Shown here: positions 8,483 through 16,427 of the stretch, piece after piece
Layout: each line of letters opens with the position of its first letter
How positions within the stretch are numbered: position 1 is the stretch's first letter
Notes under the pieces: generated by a model
Seen by the model: the letters and a program-made list of their open reading frames with translations, nothing else
Databases searched by the model: none
Told to the model about the DNA's origin: nothing
Translations under genes and position numbers: made by a program
Source of the DNA: Irpex lacteus
Lineage: Eukaryota; Basidiomycota; Agaricomycetes; Polyporales; Irpicaceae
DNA: 17,174 bases
Reading direction: 5' to 3'
NCBI GenBank assembly: GCA_001986395.2
Contig: MQVO02000181.1
Coordinates: 1-17,174, forward strand

Positions 8483-8707
8483 GTGGTTACTATGGATACC
8501 AAATCTGGAAGAAATTTGTGTACATACAGAATCAATAAACAATCTGCCTCTCGGCTCCTGGTACTCTTTGAAGTCCCACACTTCGTCGGGGAGCTGTTAA
8601 ATTTAAGCCGAATTTTAATAGATAACCCAAATAAAAATAAATTAATAAAACAAAAAACTTTTTTTAATAATAAAAGAATCGATGACAATATAGTTAACAT
8701 CAAATAG
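8483..8707 (+). CDS. unrecognised reading frame upstream of rnl
   Basis: Opens with GTG at 8483 or ATG at 8492 and ends with TAA/TAG near 8707. The first part (TKSGRNLCTYRINKQSASRL, then VPHFVGELLNLSRI) has codon use and GC content closer to the nad5 and endonuclease fragments. The second part (about 8605 onward) is Lys/Asn-rich, as expected of translated AT-rich spacer. The frame starts within the repeat flank TTAGGGGGGAGTGG, so its true N-terminus is probably missing. Family unknown. A shadow frame on the opposite strand has no better claim. Confidence 0.25.
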   Translation: MVTMDTKSGRNLCTYRINKQSASRLLVLFEVPHFVGELLNLSRILIDNPNKNKLIKQKTFFNNKRIDDNIVNIK

Positions 8708-9020
8708 TATTTTAAAGGAGTTATTTAAGGATAACTAGCAAATTTATAAAAAAGGAGGTATAAAACCAAAAGCCACTGTCCAATATCCTCTATCCTCTAT
8801 CATCTTTAGGGGGGAGAGGGGCTGGACGGAATAAATAAAGTGGCGATCCTAAGGGAAACCTTTATATTTAAACTTCCTGAAGTAAACCATTTCAGTAAGG
8901 AAAGGAAAGGAAATCAACCGAGACTCCGAGAGTAATGGTGAGTGAAATCGGATTAGCCTAAAAGATAATTTTTTACAATTAAAGTAATAATAAAAATATT
9001 TTATAGTATTTATCTTATGT

Positions 9021-9056
9021 ACCTTTTTATTTATTTAATAATAAAAAAAAAAGGGA
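9021..9056. repeat. poly-T/poly-A stem-loop inside rnl
   Basis: CCTTTTTAT ... AAAAAAAAAAGGG forms an AT stem capped by GC pairs, in a variable region of domain I. Similar stems lie at 10551-10573, 12441-12466, 13274-13304 and 13818-13842. Confidence 0.55.
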
Positions 9057-9437
9057 AGAAATATTAAATAAATAAGTATGAATAAAGTAACCAAAGAAGG
9101 TGAAAGTCCTGTGTAATTAAAAAAATTATCGAATATTAAATTAATATTCTAATAAAAATATAAAGTACGATGAGAGTTAACTTGTCGGAATATAGGGGAA
9201 CCATCCTCTAAGGCTAAGTATTATAAATTTAGCGATAGTGAAAAGTACTGTGAAGGAAAAGTTGAAAAAGTAATGTTATAGACATTGTGAAATAGTCTTG
9301 AATTAGTAACTCTATAAGCAGTCGAAGTTTTTTAAAATGACGGCGTACCTTTTGCATAATGGGTCAGCAAGTTAATGGGAGTAGCAAGGTTAAAAGCCCT
9401 AGCGAAAGCGACTGGACATAAAATTTAATTAGTAAAA

Positions 9438-9488
9438 CCCCCCAAAAAAACTAGTTAGAATTATTTATAATTACTAGTGTTTTTGGGG
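9438..9488. repeat. palindromic hairpin element inside rnl
   Basis: CCCCCCAAAAAAACTAGTTAG ... TACTAGTGTTTTTGGGG lies in the rRNA between the conserved GTAGCAAGGTTAA segment and GACCCGAAGC, that is, in the variable helix near E. coli position 650. The surrounding rRNA looks otherwise normal, so the element is presumably tolerated as an expansion of that helix. Confidence 0.85.
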
Positions 9489-12113
9489 TATTAACTAAAT
9501 TAGTGTTGGATAAGTTACTTCTATTAGACCCGAAGCTAGGTGATCTTCCCTAGACCAGATTTTAATCTTAAATGATGAATGGATCGAACGGGTGAATGTT
9601 GCATAATTCTCCGATGAGTTTAGGGAAGCGGTGAAATGCCAATCTGACCTAGTGATAGCTGGTTTTCTACGAAACATATGTAGGTATGACATCTATACAA
9701 AATTTATGAAGGTACAGCACTCAATTCCAAATAAATTATAATTTTTAATTATAATCAATGTTTAAGTTGCGGGGACGTAAAAATCTTACCAATGGAAGAG
9801 AATCTCGGAATTACATAAATTGATGATAGATATTCAGACTACTCATGCTAAGGTGGGTAGTCAAGACGGAAACAGCCGAGAACACGAATCAAGGTCCCAA
9901 ATGATTATTAAGTGAAATTAAGGTAGTAGCAAAATTGAACGCAACTGTAAAGTGAGCCTGGTAGTCGCTATCTTTTAATGACCGTTTGTAACAACGTATC
10001 AGTCTTCAGAATGTCGCACCGAAAATTTAACGGGTCTTAAATAATCAACCGATATCGTGTTGCTTTAGAATAGTCAAATAATTCTATTCTAAATCTAGGT
10101 AGTAGAACATTCAGGAAACCTGAAATTAAATAGTGTTTCATTATTTATAGGATACTGAAGAGATAATGCTGACATGAGTAACGTAAAAAGAAGTTATAAT
10201 ACTTCTCGCCGAATACGAAAGGGTTATAAGGAAAGGTTAAACCTCCTTATGTTAATGCGGCCTCTAAGGTTCAAAACCAATGTTTTGACTGATGAGTTTA
10301 AAACCTAAAGTTCTTTTTGAACCGGGAAAATAAAGTTTTTTTTAAATTAAATAGTAATCTTTACTGCCCCTGCCTTAAGCCACTGGCTTTGGGCAAGGGG
10401 AACAATTATTATTTTATTTTTAATTTTAATCTACCGTACCCTAAACCGACACAGGTTCGTAGGTAGAGTATACCAAGGCGTAGAGCTAAAAGTTGTTAAG
10501 GAACTCGGCAAGTTCTCCTCTAAAGTTAGACGATAAGAGGAACCTATTACCCTTTTTTTTAATTCTTAAAAAGGATATAGGTGGCACAAAATCGGAGGCC
10601 CCGACTGTTTACTAAAAACACAATTCAGAGCAATGATTAATATCATAGTATTCTGGATGAAACTTGCCCAATGCCAAATAAATAAGAGAGGTGATAGGAT
10701 AACTATTACTAATCAAATCAATGGTTAATAGCGGTCTTAACTATGAGGATCCTAAGGTAGCAAAATAAATTGGCCATTAAATGTGGTCCGGTATCAATAG
10801 TTTAACGATGGTCTCACTGTCTCTACAACTTGCTCAGTGAAATTGAATTACCCGTGCAGATGCGGGTTACCTCCAGGTGGACGGGAAGACCCTATGCAGC
10901 TTTACTGTAGTTAGTCATCATGTTAATCAAACCTTAGTATGAAGTGATTAGGGATGTCGATAGACGAAAGGTGAGATACCTTAAGACTTTGGTTTCAGAT
11001 TAAATTTACCTCTTATTTAATAGATAGAGAGATAGTTGACTAATGGGCAGTTTGACTGGGGCGGTCGCTTTTGAAAGAGTATCAAAATGCATCCATAGTT
11101 TTAATTAAAAAAAATATAAGACGCTTATATACAGACATATAAAATCAATTTGTTATTAAAATTGATGATTATTTATTATTTATATTAAAAATTTTTAAGG
11201 TATAGCTAGATTTTTGAAAGGAGATCAATCAACCAGTGATAAAGGTTGTAATGGCGTAATGGCTAGAGCATGCTTAACTGATAGACTTAGAAGTCGGACA
11301 GATACGTAAGTAGGGCATAGTGACCCCTCGCTATATTATGGAATAGACGGGGATCAATCGATAAAAGTTACGCTAGGGATAACAGGCTGATAGCTGGTGA
11401 GAGTACACATTGTCCCAGCTGTTTGGCACCTCGATGTCGACTCAACCTATCCTCCGGGGGCAAAAGCTCGGAAGGGTTCGGCTGTTCGCCGATTAAAAGG
11501 TTACGCGAGTTGGGTTTAATACGACGTGAGTCAGTATGGTCCCTATCTTCTGGAGGGATAAATAGTAAAAAGGGAGAGACCTTCTAGTACGAAAGGATCA
11601 ATAGGCTGTGTTTCTATAGTGTACCAATTGTTGAAATAATTGCATAAAAAATTAAAAATGCATAGTTGGGTAGCCACAAACATATTAGATAAGTGCTGAA
11701 GGAATAAATGCACGAAACTATCCCCTAGATACTATCATTAAAATATCTTTAGTATATTTTAATTTTTTAAGAAATAGAACATTTCTTGATAGGATGTAAA
11801 TGTAAGTACTGTAAAGTATTAAGTTTAACATTACTAATTTATTAAATAGACTATATGCTCAATTATTGTCAATAAAAAATCTTTCAGCCCAGCCACTTTC
11901 TGGTAGAGTGGCTTATTCTTTTGTTTTATAAAAAAAAGGGAGTTAGTAATAAATTTTATTTTAATTTAAAGTTAAGATATTAAAAAGGGAACAGATGATT
12001 CTTATATAATAGTTTAAACTAAATCATAAATTAAATCTTAATATTCATATTTTCAATATAATTGTAATCCTATTGCTTTATTGTCATTGCTGGATCTATA
12101 GTTTAATCATCCA

Positions 12114-12228
12114 CCCAAAAAAACTAATTATTTCTAATTCCATTCCAAAAAACTAGGCTCTAATTAAAATTTAATTTAATTAAATTTTAATAATCGCGGA
12201 TGAAAGAATTATAACTAGTTTTTTGGGG
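12114..12228. repeat. compound (nested) hairpin element
   Basis: A nearly complete element (CCCAAAAAAACTAATTATTTC..., 12114-12141) is followed by a second left arm (CCAAAAAACTAGGCTC, 12145-12160). An AT palindrome and ATCGCGGATG come next, then the right arm AACTAGTTTTTTGGGG ending at 12228. This looks like one element inserted beside or into another. Confidence 0.75.
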
Positions 12229-12533
12229 AAGAATACATAAAATTAAATAAAATATTATAAATAAAAATAATTAAATAAATATATTTTAATTTAAGTTATA
12301 TCTAAATAAAAAAAGTATTTAATTATATAAGAGAGTATAAATTTTACTAAAATAATTTATTAAAAAAAATAAAGATATAAAAACATAAAATAATTATTAA
12401 TATATACAATCTCTCTTCTTACTAACTATAATTCTCTCTACCCTTTTTTTAATTAAATAAAAAAGGAGAAAACTATAATAATTTATTAAAAATAGAAGAA
12501 AACTAGGTAATTTAGATTCTAGTTTTAAAATAA

Positions 12534-12582
12534 CCCCACAAAAACTAGTTAGAATTAATTATAATTCCTAGTTTTTTGGGGG
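12534..12582. repeat. palindromic hairpin element
   Basis: CCCCACAAAAACTAGTTAG ... ATTCCTAGTTTTTTGGGGG with a centre TTAATTATAA; one of the longest near-perfect stems. Confidence 0.85.
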
Positions 12583-12907
12583 ATCTGTGAAGATTATTAT
12601 TATATATTGGATATTAAGATTAAAAAAGGTTTATTAATATCTATTAACGATAGTAAAATAGCTATAAATGATAGTAAAATATAAGAGAGTATAACTTAAA
12701 CCAAGTCTCTCATTTTCATTATATTTTGAAGTAAGGAAAGAGTAATAAGATTTCAGCAAGTAATAAGATATATCCAAGTTTAAGATCTATGAAAGTTTAA
12801 TAGGAGACTAGTAAGACTTAAAGGTGTGGGTGGAAAGGGATAGTTCCATCGATAAAGAGGAAGGCATGTGTAATAAACAAGGAATGAATATTATAAATCC
12901 AAACAAT

Positions 12908-12965
12908 CCACCAAAAAACTAGTTATAATTAATTCTACCGCGATAGCGACCCTAGTTTTTTGGGG
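12908..12965. repeat. palindromic hairpin element with GC-rich loop insert
   Basis: CCACCAAAAAACTAGTTATAA ... CCTAGTTTTTTGGGG; the centre carries an insert ACCGCGATAGCGACC not seen in other members. Confidence 0.8.
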
Positions 12966-13091
12966 TATGATAATAAAACTGTTCAACAAAAAGACATTAA
13001 TTGATCGAAACGCAGTTTAGGGAAGGATGCTCTAACTCATAGAAAGAAAAGAGTAGGGGTGGAATCTTAATAATAAGATAGTGTCCATACA

Positions 13092-13163
13092 TGCGGTATA
13101 GTGTAAAGGTTGGCACAATAGCCTCATGAGCTGTTAGAGCAGGTTCAATTCCTGATGCCGCAA
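13092..13163 (+). tRNA. trnM: tRNA-Met (anticodon CAU)
   Basis: A full cloverleaf can be drawn. The acceptor is TGCGGTA/TGCCGCA with one G-T pair. The D stem is GTG/CAC around TAAAGGTTGG. The anticodon stem ATAGC/GCTGT closes loop CTCATGA (anticodon CAT). A four-base variable loop precedes T stem GCAGG/CCTGA, which has a mismatch at its first pair, and loop TTCAATT; the discriminator is A. The TGCGG...CCGCA acceptor is common in fungal mitochondrial trnM. A U1-A72 pair gives no bacterial initiator mismatch, so initiator versus elongator use cannot be decided. It translates AUG and sits 20 bp upstream of trnE on the same strand. Confidence 0.92.
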
Positions 13164-13183
13164 TAGAAATAAAATAAAGACCG

Positions 13184-13254
13184 GGTCTTTTTGTATAAAG
13201 GCAGTACAGCTACCCTTCACGTAGCAAGTATCAGTTCGATTCTGATAAAGACTA
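13184..13254 (+). tRNA. trnE: tRNA-Glu (anticodon UUC)
   Basis: Cloverleaf: acceptor GGTCTTT/AAAGACT (first pair G-T), D stem GTA/TAC around TAAAGGCAG, anticodon stem GCTAC/GTAGC closing loop CCTTCAC, T stem ATCAG/CTGAT around TTCGATT. The anticodon TTC reads GAA and GAG. The base before the anticodon (position 33) is C instead of the near-universal U. All stems pair well, so the gene is probably real. It is likely cotranscribed with trnM. Confidence 0.9.
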
Positions 13255-13450
13255 TATTCTTAATTTCTTTATGCCTTTTTATTTTTATAATAATAAAAAA
13301 AAGGAGAAAAAGAATAAAGGAAAGTTAGATTTAACTTTCTTTTCCAGAGCTAACGTTGCACTGCCCTCTATAAATAAAAAAAGGGGGGCATGTATTATTT
13401 TCTTATAAATTTTTATAAGTAATAATATATTTTGGTCTTTTTCTTTTTAA

Positions 13451-13480
13451 TAATTTAATTTAATTTAATTTAATTTAATT
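13451..13480. repeat. TAATT microsatellite
   Basis: Six tandem copies of TAATT, followed by nine A. Confidence 0.85.
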
Positions 13481-13534
13481 AAAAAAAAAGGGAAGAAATA
13501 AAATCAAAAAAAGAATATATATTTAATAAATTTG

Positions 13535-13652
13535 CCCACCCTCCTTGCCGCCCACGCCAGCCCAGCCCACCCCAGCCCACTTTGTGGATTGTGGATTGTG
13601 GATTGTGGAATGTGGGCCCTTATAAATCAAGTGGGGCCCACAGGGTGGGGGG
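13535..13652. repeat. GC-rich cluster with nested inverted repeats and tandem heptamers
   Basis: About 118 bp of G+C-rich sequence in very AT-rich surroundings. The ends are inverted (CCCACCCT at 13535-13542, AGGGTGGG at 13642-13649). Inside are two tandem copies of CCCAGCCCAC (13561-13580), then five tandem heptamers TGTGGAT/TGTGGAA/TGTGGGC (13583-13617). Last is an inner inverted repeat GTGGGCCC (13612-13619) / GGGCCCAC (13634-13641). This resembles the mobile GC clusters of some fungal mitochondrial genomes in kind, not in sequence as far as I can tell. An open frame can be drawn through it, but its translation is repeat-derived and not credible. Confidence 0.85.
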
Positions 13653-13803
13653 ATAGCTATATTATTATATATATTTTATTTTATCATAATCTTTCACTGT
13701 CTATTTTATACTCAGAATAGTATTTATACTATATAACACCTTAGGTTTAGCAGTGGTTTATTTAGTTTTACTAAATAATATTTTTCAGCAGTACATCCTC
13801 TAT

Positions 13804-13850
13804 CCTCCCCCCTCTATCCTTTTTTTATATAAAAAAAAGGGGAGGAGGGA
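13804..13850. repeat. inverted repeat rich in C/T and G/A
   Basis: CCTCCCCCCTCTATCCTTTTTTT, shortened here to its two halves CCTCCCCCC and CCTTTTTTT, faces AAAAAAAAGGGGAGGAGGG around ATAT; a strong stem-loop upstream of cox2. Confidence 0.7.
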
Positions 13851-13938
13851 GGGTGAAACAAAACTGTACTTTAATACTTTATGTTTAATAAATTATAAAG
13901 TATGAGCTGAGAGTATAAATTTATTACTTTAATCCAAT

Positions 13939-13980
13939 CCCAAAAAAACTAATTATTTCTAATTCCTAGTTTTTTTGGGG
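13939..13980. repeat. palindromic hairpin element upstream of cox2
   Basis: CCCAAAAAAACTAATTATTTC ... TAATTCCTAGTTTTTTTGGGG, 190 bp before the cox2 start. Confidence 0.85.
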
Positions 13981-14170
13981 TTATATTTTTTTATAATTTA
14001 TTTTTTATTTCTAATACTTACCCTCTTTATTTTTATTACATAAGAAGAAAATAAATAATCTTATTTTCTTATCTATAAACAAAGGACAAAAACTAAAAAA
14101 ATAATTTAATCTTAATATAAATTGGTATTAGTAATATATTACCTAAGGTATACACAAATTTTAAATAAAA

Positions 14171-14928
14171 ATGATTTTTAATTTTTCTTTTTTAAATACT
14201 ATATTTAATGATGCTCCACATCCTTGGCAAATAGGTTTCCAAGATAGTGCAGCTCCAGGATTCACTGGGATTGTTGAATTACACAACACAATCTTTTTTT
14301 TACCTTGTTGTAATTTCAGTAGGAGTTTTCTGGGTATTAACTTCAATTATTTATTACTATAATAGTAGTAAAAGTGCAATTGTACATAAATACTTAAATC
14401 ACGGTACATTAATTGAATTAATCTGGACAATCACACCAGCTTTTATCTTAATTGCTATTGCTTTCCCTTCATTCAGATTATTATATTTATTAGATGAAGT
14501 TATCTCACCTACAATAACAATTAAAGTTGTAGGACATCAATGGTATTGGTCATACGAATACAGTGATTATGTAAATGATAGTGGTGATTCTATAGAATTT
14601 GATTCATATATTGATTCCAGAATCAGATTTAGAATTAGGTCAATTTAGATTATTAGATGTAGATAATAGAGTAATAGTACCTGTTGATACTCATATAAGA
14701 GTTATTGTTACAGGAGCTGATGTTATTCACTCATGGGCAGTACCTTCATTAGGAGTAAAAATAGATGCTGTACCAGGAAGACTAAACCAAACTTCTTTCT
14801 TAGCTGAAAGAACAGGAGTATTCTACGGACAATGTTCAGAAATCTGTGGAGTATGGCACGGTTTCATGCCAATAGCAGTGGAAGCAGTTTCAGTACAAGA
14901 CTATTTAGCTTGGATCGACTCTGTTTAA
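14171..14928 (+). CDS. cox2: cytochrome c oxidase subunit 2, with two single-base frameshifts
   Basis: Cox2 carries the CuA centre that accepts electrons from cytochrome c in complex IV of the inner membrane. ATG at 14171 gives [20 protein letters not shown], a normal fungal N-terminus. Two membrane helices follow ([15 protein letters not shown] and [20 protein letters not shown]), then [13 protein letters not shown]. The CuA domain contains [20 protein letters not shown] and [16 protein letters not shown], so both Cys, the Glu, both His and the Met ligand are present. It ends at TAA 14926-14928, about 251 residues after correction, normal for the family. One extra T in the eight-T run at 14294-14301 and one extra T near 14611 break the frame. 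Only AGA (Arg), nearly only TTA (Leu) and only TGG (Trp) are used. Hairpins flank the gene on both sides. Confidence 0.95.
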
Positions 14929-14984
14929 CTTAATAAATTTATTTTATACCCCCTTTAAATATAAGTCATCTCCACCTACACATT

Positions 14985-15034
14985 CCCCAAAAAAACTAGT
15001 TAGAATTATTTCTAATTCTAATTAGTTTTTTTGG
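14985..15034. repeat. palindromic hairpin element downstream of cox2
   Basis: CCCCAAAAAAACTAGTTAG ... CTAATTAGTTTTTTTGG, starting 56 bp after the cox2 stop. It could act as a 3' processing or stability structure for the cox2 transcript, but the family also occurs far from genes. Confidence 0.85.
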
Positions 15035-15167
15035 TTTGGTGTTACAGAATAAACTAAAATACTGACCAAAAAAAAAGAATACAATTTGTCGCGGTGGGAA
15101 GAATACAACTTACTCCGTAATCAACTCCTAATAACACCTAATTTGCATAGAGGGGCTTAGTTACATT

Positions 15168-15782
15168 AAGGTGGTCTATGCGAGGTATGCAGTTGACTTT
15201 ATAATAGGAGTAGAGGGAAGCCCCGAACTAGCTGAGAAAATCTTAAGGAGGTCCAATCGTTTGTTGAAGACAAGTTATCACTATAATTCAATAAAGATAA
15301 AACTGGAATAGTTGAGTACTCTCAAAAACCTGTAGCTTTCCTAGGATATCTGATAATGGCTCCTAACAAAATCGGTACCAGTAAGTACATTGAGCAAATA
15401 AAAATCAATTAATGTATTATTTCACGCCGTAAGAAAACACGTTTCAGATTCCATATGGGTATAAATAAAGTACTGCTCACACTGAAAAACAGAGGTGTAA
15501 TCAGACTGATAAACCTCGCAAACACAAAACACAAAAAGTTAATGTACCGAGGAAAATTTTTTAGGTAACATGGTCAACTTTTAACATCCAGACATAATTT
15601 GTTACTATAACTCAGTGATTATAGGGTTATATAACTATTATGACTTTGTCAATAATAGAAGCACGTCACAATGATTCATCTGGTAAATAACCGAGTCATG
15701 TGCACTTACCCTAACTAGAAAATTTAAACTTCGGACATTAAGCCAAACATTCAAGAGATTTGGAAAAGGTTTGTTGTATTAA
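15168..15782 (+). pseudogene. group II intron reverse transcriptase/maturase remnant
   Basis: These intron-encoded proteins splice and reverse-transcribe group II introns. The sequence starts in the RT domain: YARYAVDFIIGVEGSPELAE, where the catalytic YADD is YAVD (15186-15197). After a frame change come FVEDKLSL, stop, FNKDKTGIVEYSQKPVAFLG and YLIMAP. Domain X (maturase) follows: RFHMGINKVLLTLKNRGVIR and YRGKF. After another frame change come DIICYYNSVI, NYYDFVNNRS and TESCALTLTRKFKLRTLSQT, then FKRFGK. At least four internal stops and two frame changes are present, and the N-terminal RT blocks are absent or unrecognisable (15040-15167). The loss of a catalytic Asp shows that it is not active. 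No domain V of the intron RNA was found downstream. Confidence 0.85.
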
Positions 15783-16232
15783 TAATTTTGTTACCGTAAT
15801 GCATTTTATTCATTACTTCAATAACTCACGTTATTGTTCAGACTATGTCATCATTCCCGATTAGATAATGCCGGATGTTCGTGTCAGGATTATTGTTAGT
15901 GATACTCACCTGTTAGTTGTTAAACCTTCATGAAATGTTAATTATCTTTCAACAATTATTCACTATTTCAGCTTGGCTGCAAATTGACTATTTTCCCTTA
16001 GAAAACAGTGTTTTTTGCAATTTATCCAGTTTTCTTTTCTCAAACTCATTGTTTTTTATAAGAGAAACGGGGGCTTATTTTCAATTAAATATTTTATTTT
16101 AAACAATAAACAATAAAAAAGTATATCATACTCTATCAAGATAAAGACAATTTATGTAATATTAGAATGCTAATACTATATAAGTAGTATTCATAGTATA
16201 ATTTGTATTTAAACATAAAATTGGTGGTCTAA
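15783..16232. other. spacer after the reverse transcriptase remnant
   Basis: Probably the continuing remains of the group II intron, but no endonuclease zinc motif or domain V hairpin could be identified. An open frame at 15917-16102 is Phe/Leu/Ser-rich with no recognisable motif and is treated as chance. Confidence 0.4.
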
Positions 16233-16427
16233 GCACCTGATAGATTTAACAATAATTTTTTAATCACCATCACAACAATAACAACTGTATGAACCAATAT
16301 TGCTATAGCAATATCTTGGTTAATTACATTTATCATGTTGATTATTTCAATACTATTACCATTAGTATGAATATTCTACATGAAACAGGAACTATATCTA
16401 CATAATACACATCAGATAAATAATTAG
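16233..16427 (+). CDS. membrane-protein-like frame, reads through TGA as Trp
   Basis: An open frame of 64 codons, without ATG, that is continuous only if TGA is Trp (two such codons), ending at TAG 16425-16427. It reads TTVWTNIAIAISWLITFIML, then IISILLPLVWIFYMKQELYL, which looks like one or two membrane helices. Further hydrophobic stretches occur downstream in other frames (WAYITCVLIILVALTYYFFL near 16463; SLFALTSLIAYANKIPGVIW near 16745). The whole tract may therefore be a decayed multi-helix protein. I could not match it to a specific Nad, Cox or Atp subunit. Confidence 0.3.

Larger units (their letters stand above)
8820..11860 (+). rRNA. rnl: mitochondrial large-subunit ribosomal RNA
   Basis: The conserved landmarks of 23S-like rRNA appear in order. 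GGAAATCAACCGAGACTCCG (near 8909, domain I) is followed by CGTACCTTTTGCATAATGGG (near 9344). GAAATGCCAATCTGACC and GATAGCTGG lie near 9640, and ATGCTGACATGAGTAACG (GTPase-centre region) near 10167. GAGGATCCTAAGGTAGC is near 10744, and GACGGGAAGACCC near 10879. CGCTAGGGATAACAGGCTGA (near 11370) and GGCTGTTCGCCGATTAAAAG belong to the peptidyl-transferase centre, and CTAGTACGAAAGGATCA (near 11584) is the sarcin-ricin loop. All common intron sites, including the omega site at 11370, are uninterrupted. Variable helices are enlarged by AT-rich stem-loops and by one hairpin element (9438-9488). A GC-rich stem-loop sits at 10367-10400. The 5' end is uncertain by about 100 bases because the usual GGTGGATGCC motif is not evident; the 3' end is estimated. 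Confidence 0.95.
11861..13091. other. intergenic DNA between rnl and trnM
   Basis: No protein gene is recognisable. A small stem-loop at about 11888-11913 (AGCCACTTTCTGGTAGAGTGGCT) follows rnl. Three hairpin loci lie at 12114, 12534 and 12908. The stretch 12720-13085 is purine-rich, less AT-biased than its surroundings and contains no open frame. It could be a structured RNA, but no known fold was matched. Confidence 0.55.
13255..14170. other. intergenic DNA between trnE and cox2
   Basis: No protein gene. The stretch contains poly-T/poly-A stems, a pentamer microsatellite, a GC-rich cluster, a C/T-G/A inverted repeat and one hairpin, each listed separately. The last 170 bases before cox2 are plain AT-rich leader. 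Confidence 0.6.

Noticed and set aside
8473..8703. Minus-strand open frame upstream of rnl
   Set aside because: It mirrors the plus-strand frame and the AT-rich spacer, and its hydrophobic runs come from poly-T stretches.
11360..11400. Intron at the omega site or other classic sites of rnl
   Set aside because: The conserved CGCTAGGGATAACAGGCTGA segment and the other landmark segments are uninterrupted.
12740..13060. RNase P RNA (rnpB), suggested by AAGGAAAGAGT and CATAGAAAG
   Set aside because: The two motifs do not give the P4 pairing in the required order, so the match is only superficial.
13532..13720. Plus-strand open frame through the GC-rich cluster
   Set aside because: Its translation simply mirrors the tandem 10-mers and heptamers and shows no protein-like features beyond them.
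14985..15034. Dedicated cox2 transcription terminator
   Set aside because: The same hairpin family occurs inside rnl and in gene-free DNA, so position after cox2 is not evidence of a terminator.
15917..16102. Plus-strand open frame of 61 codons
   Set aside because: Composition is Phe/Leu/Ser-rich, as expected of T-rich DNA, and no motif or family resemblance was seen.
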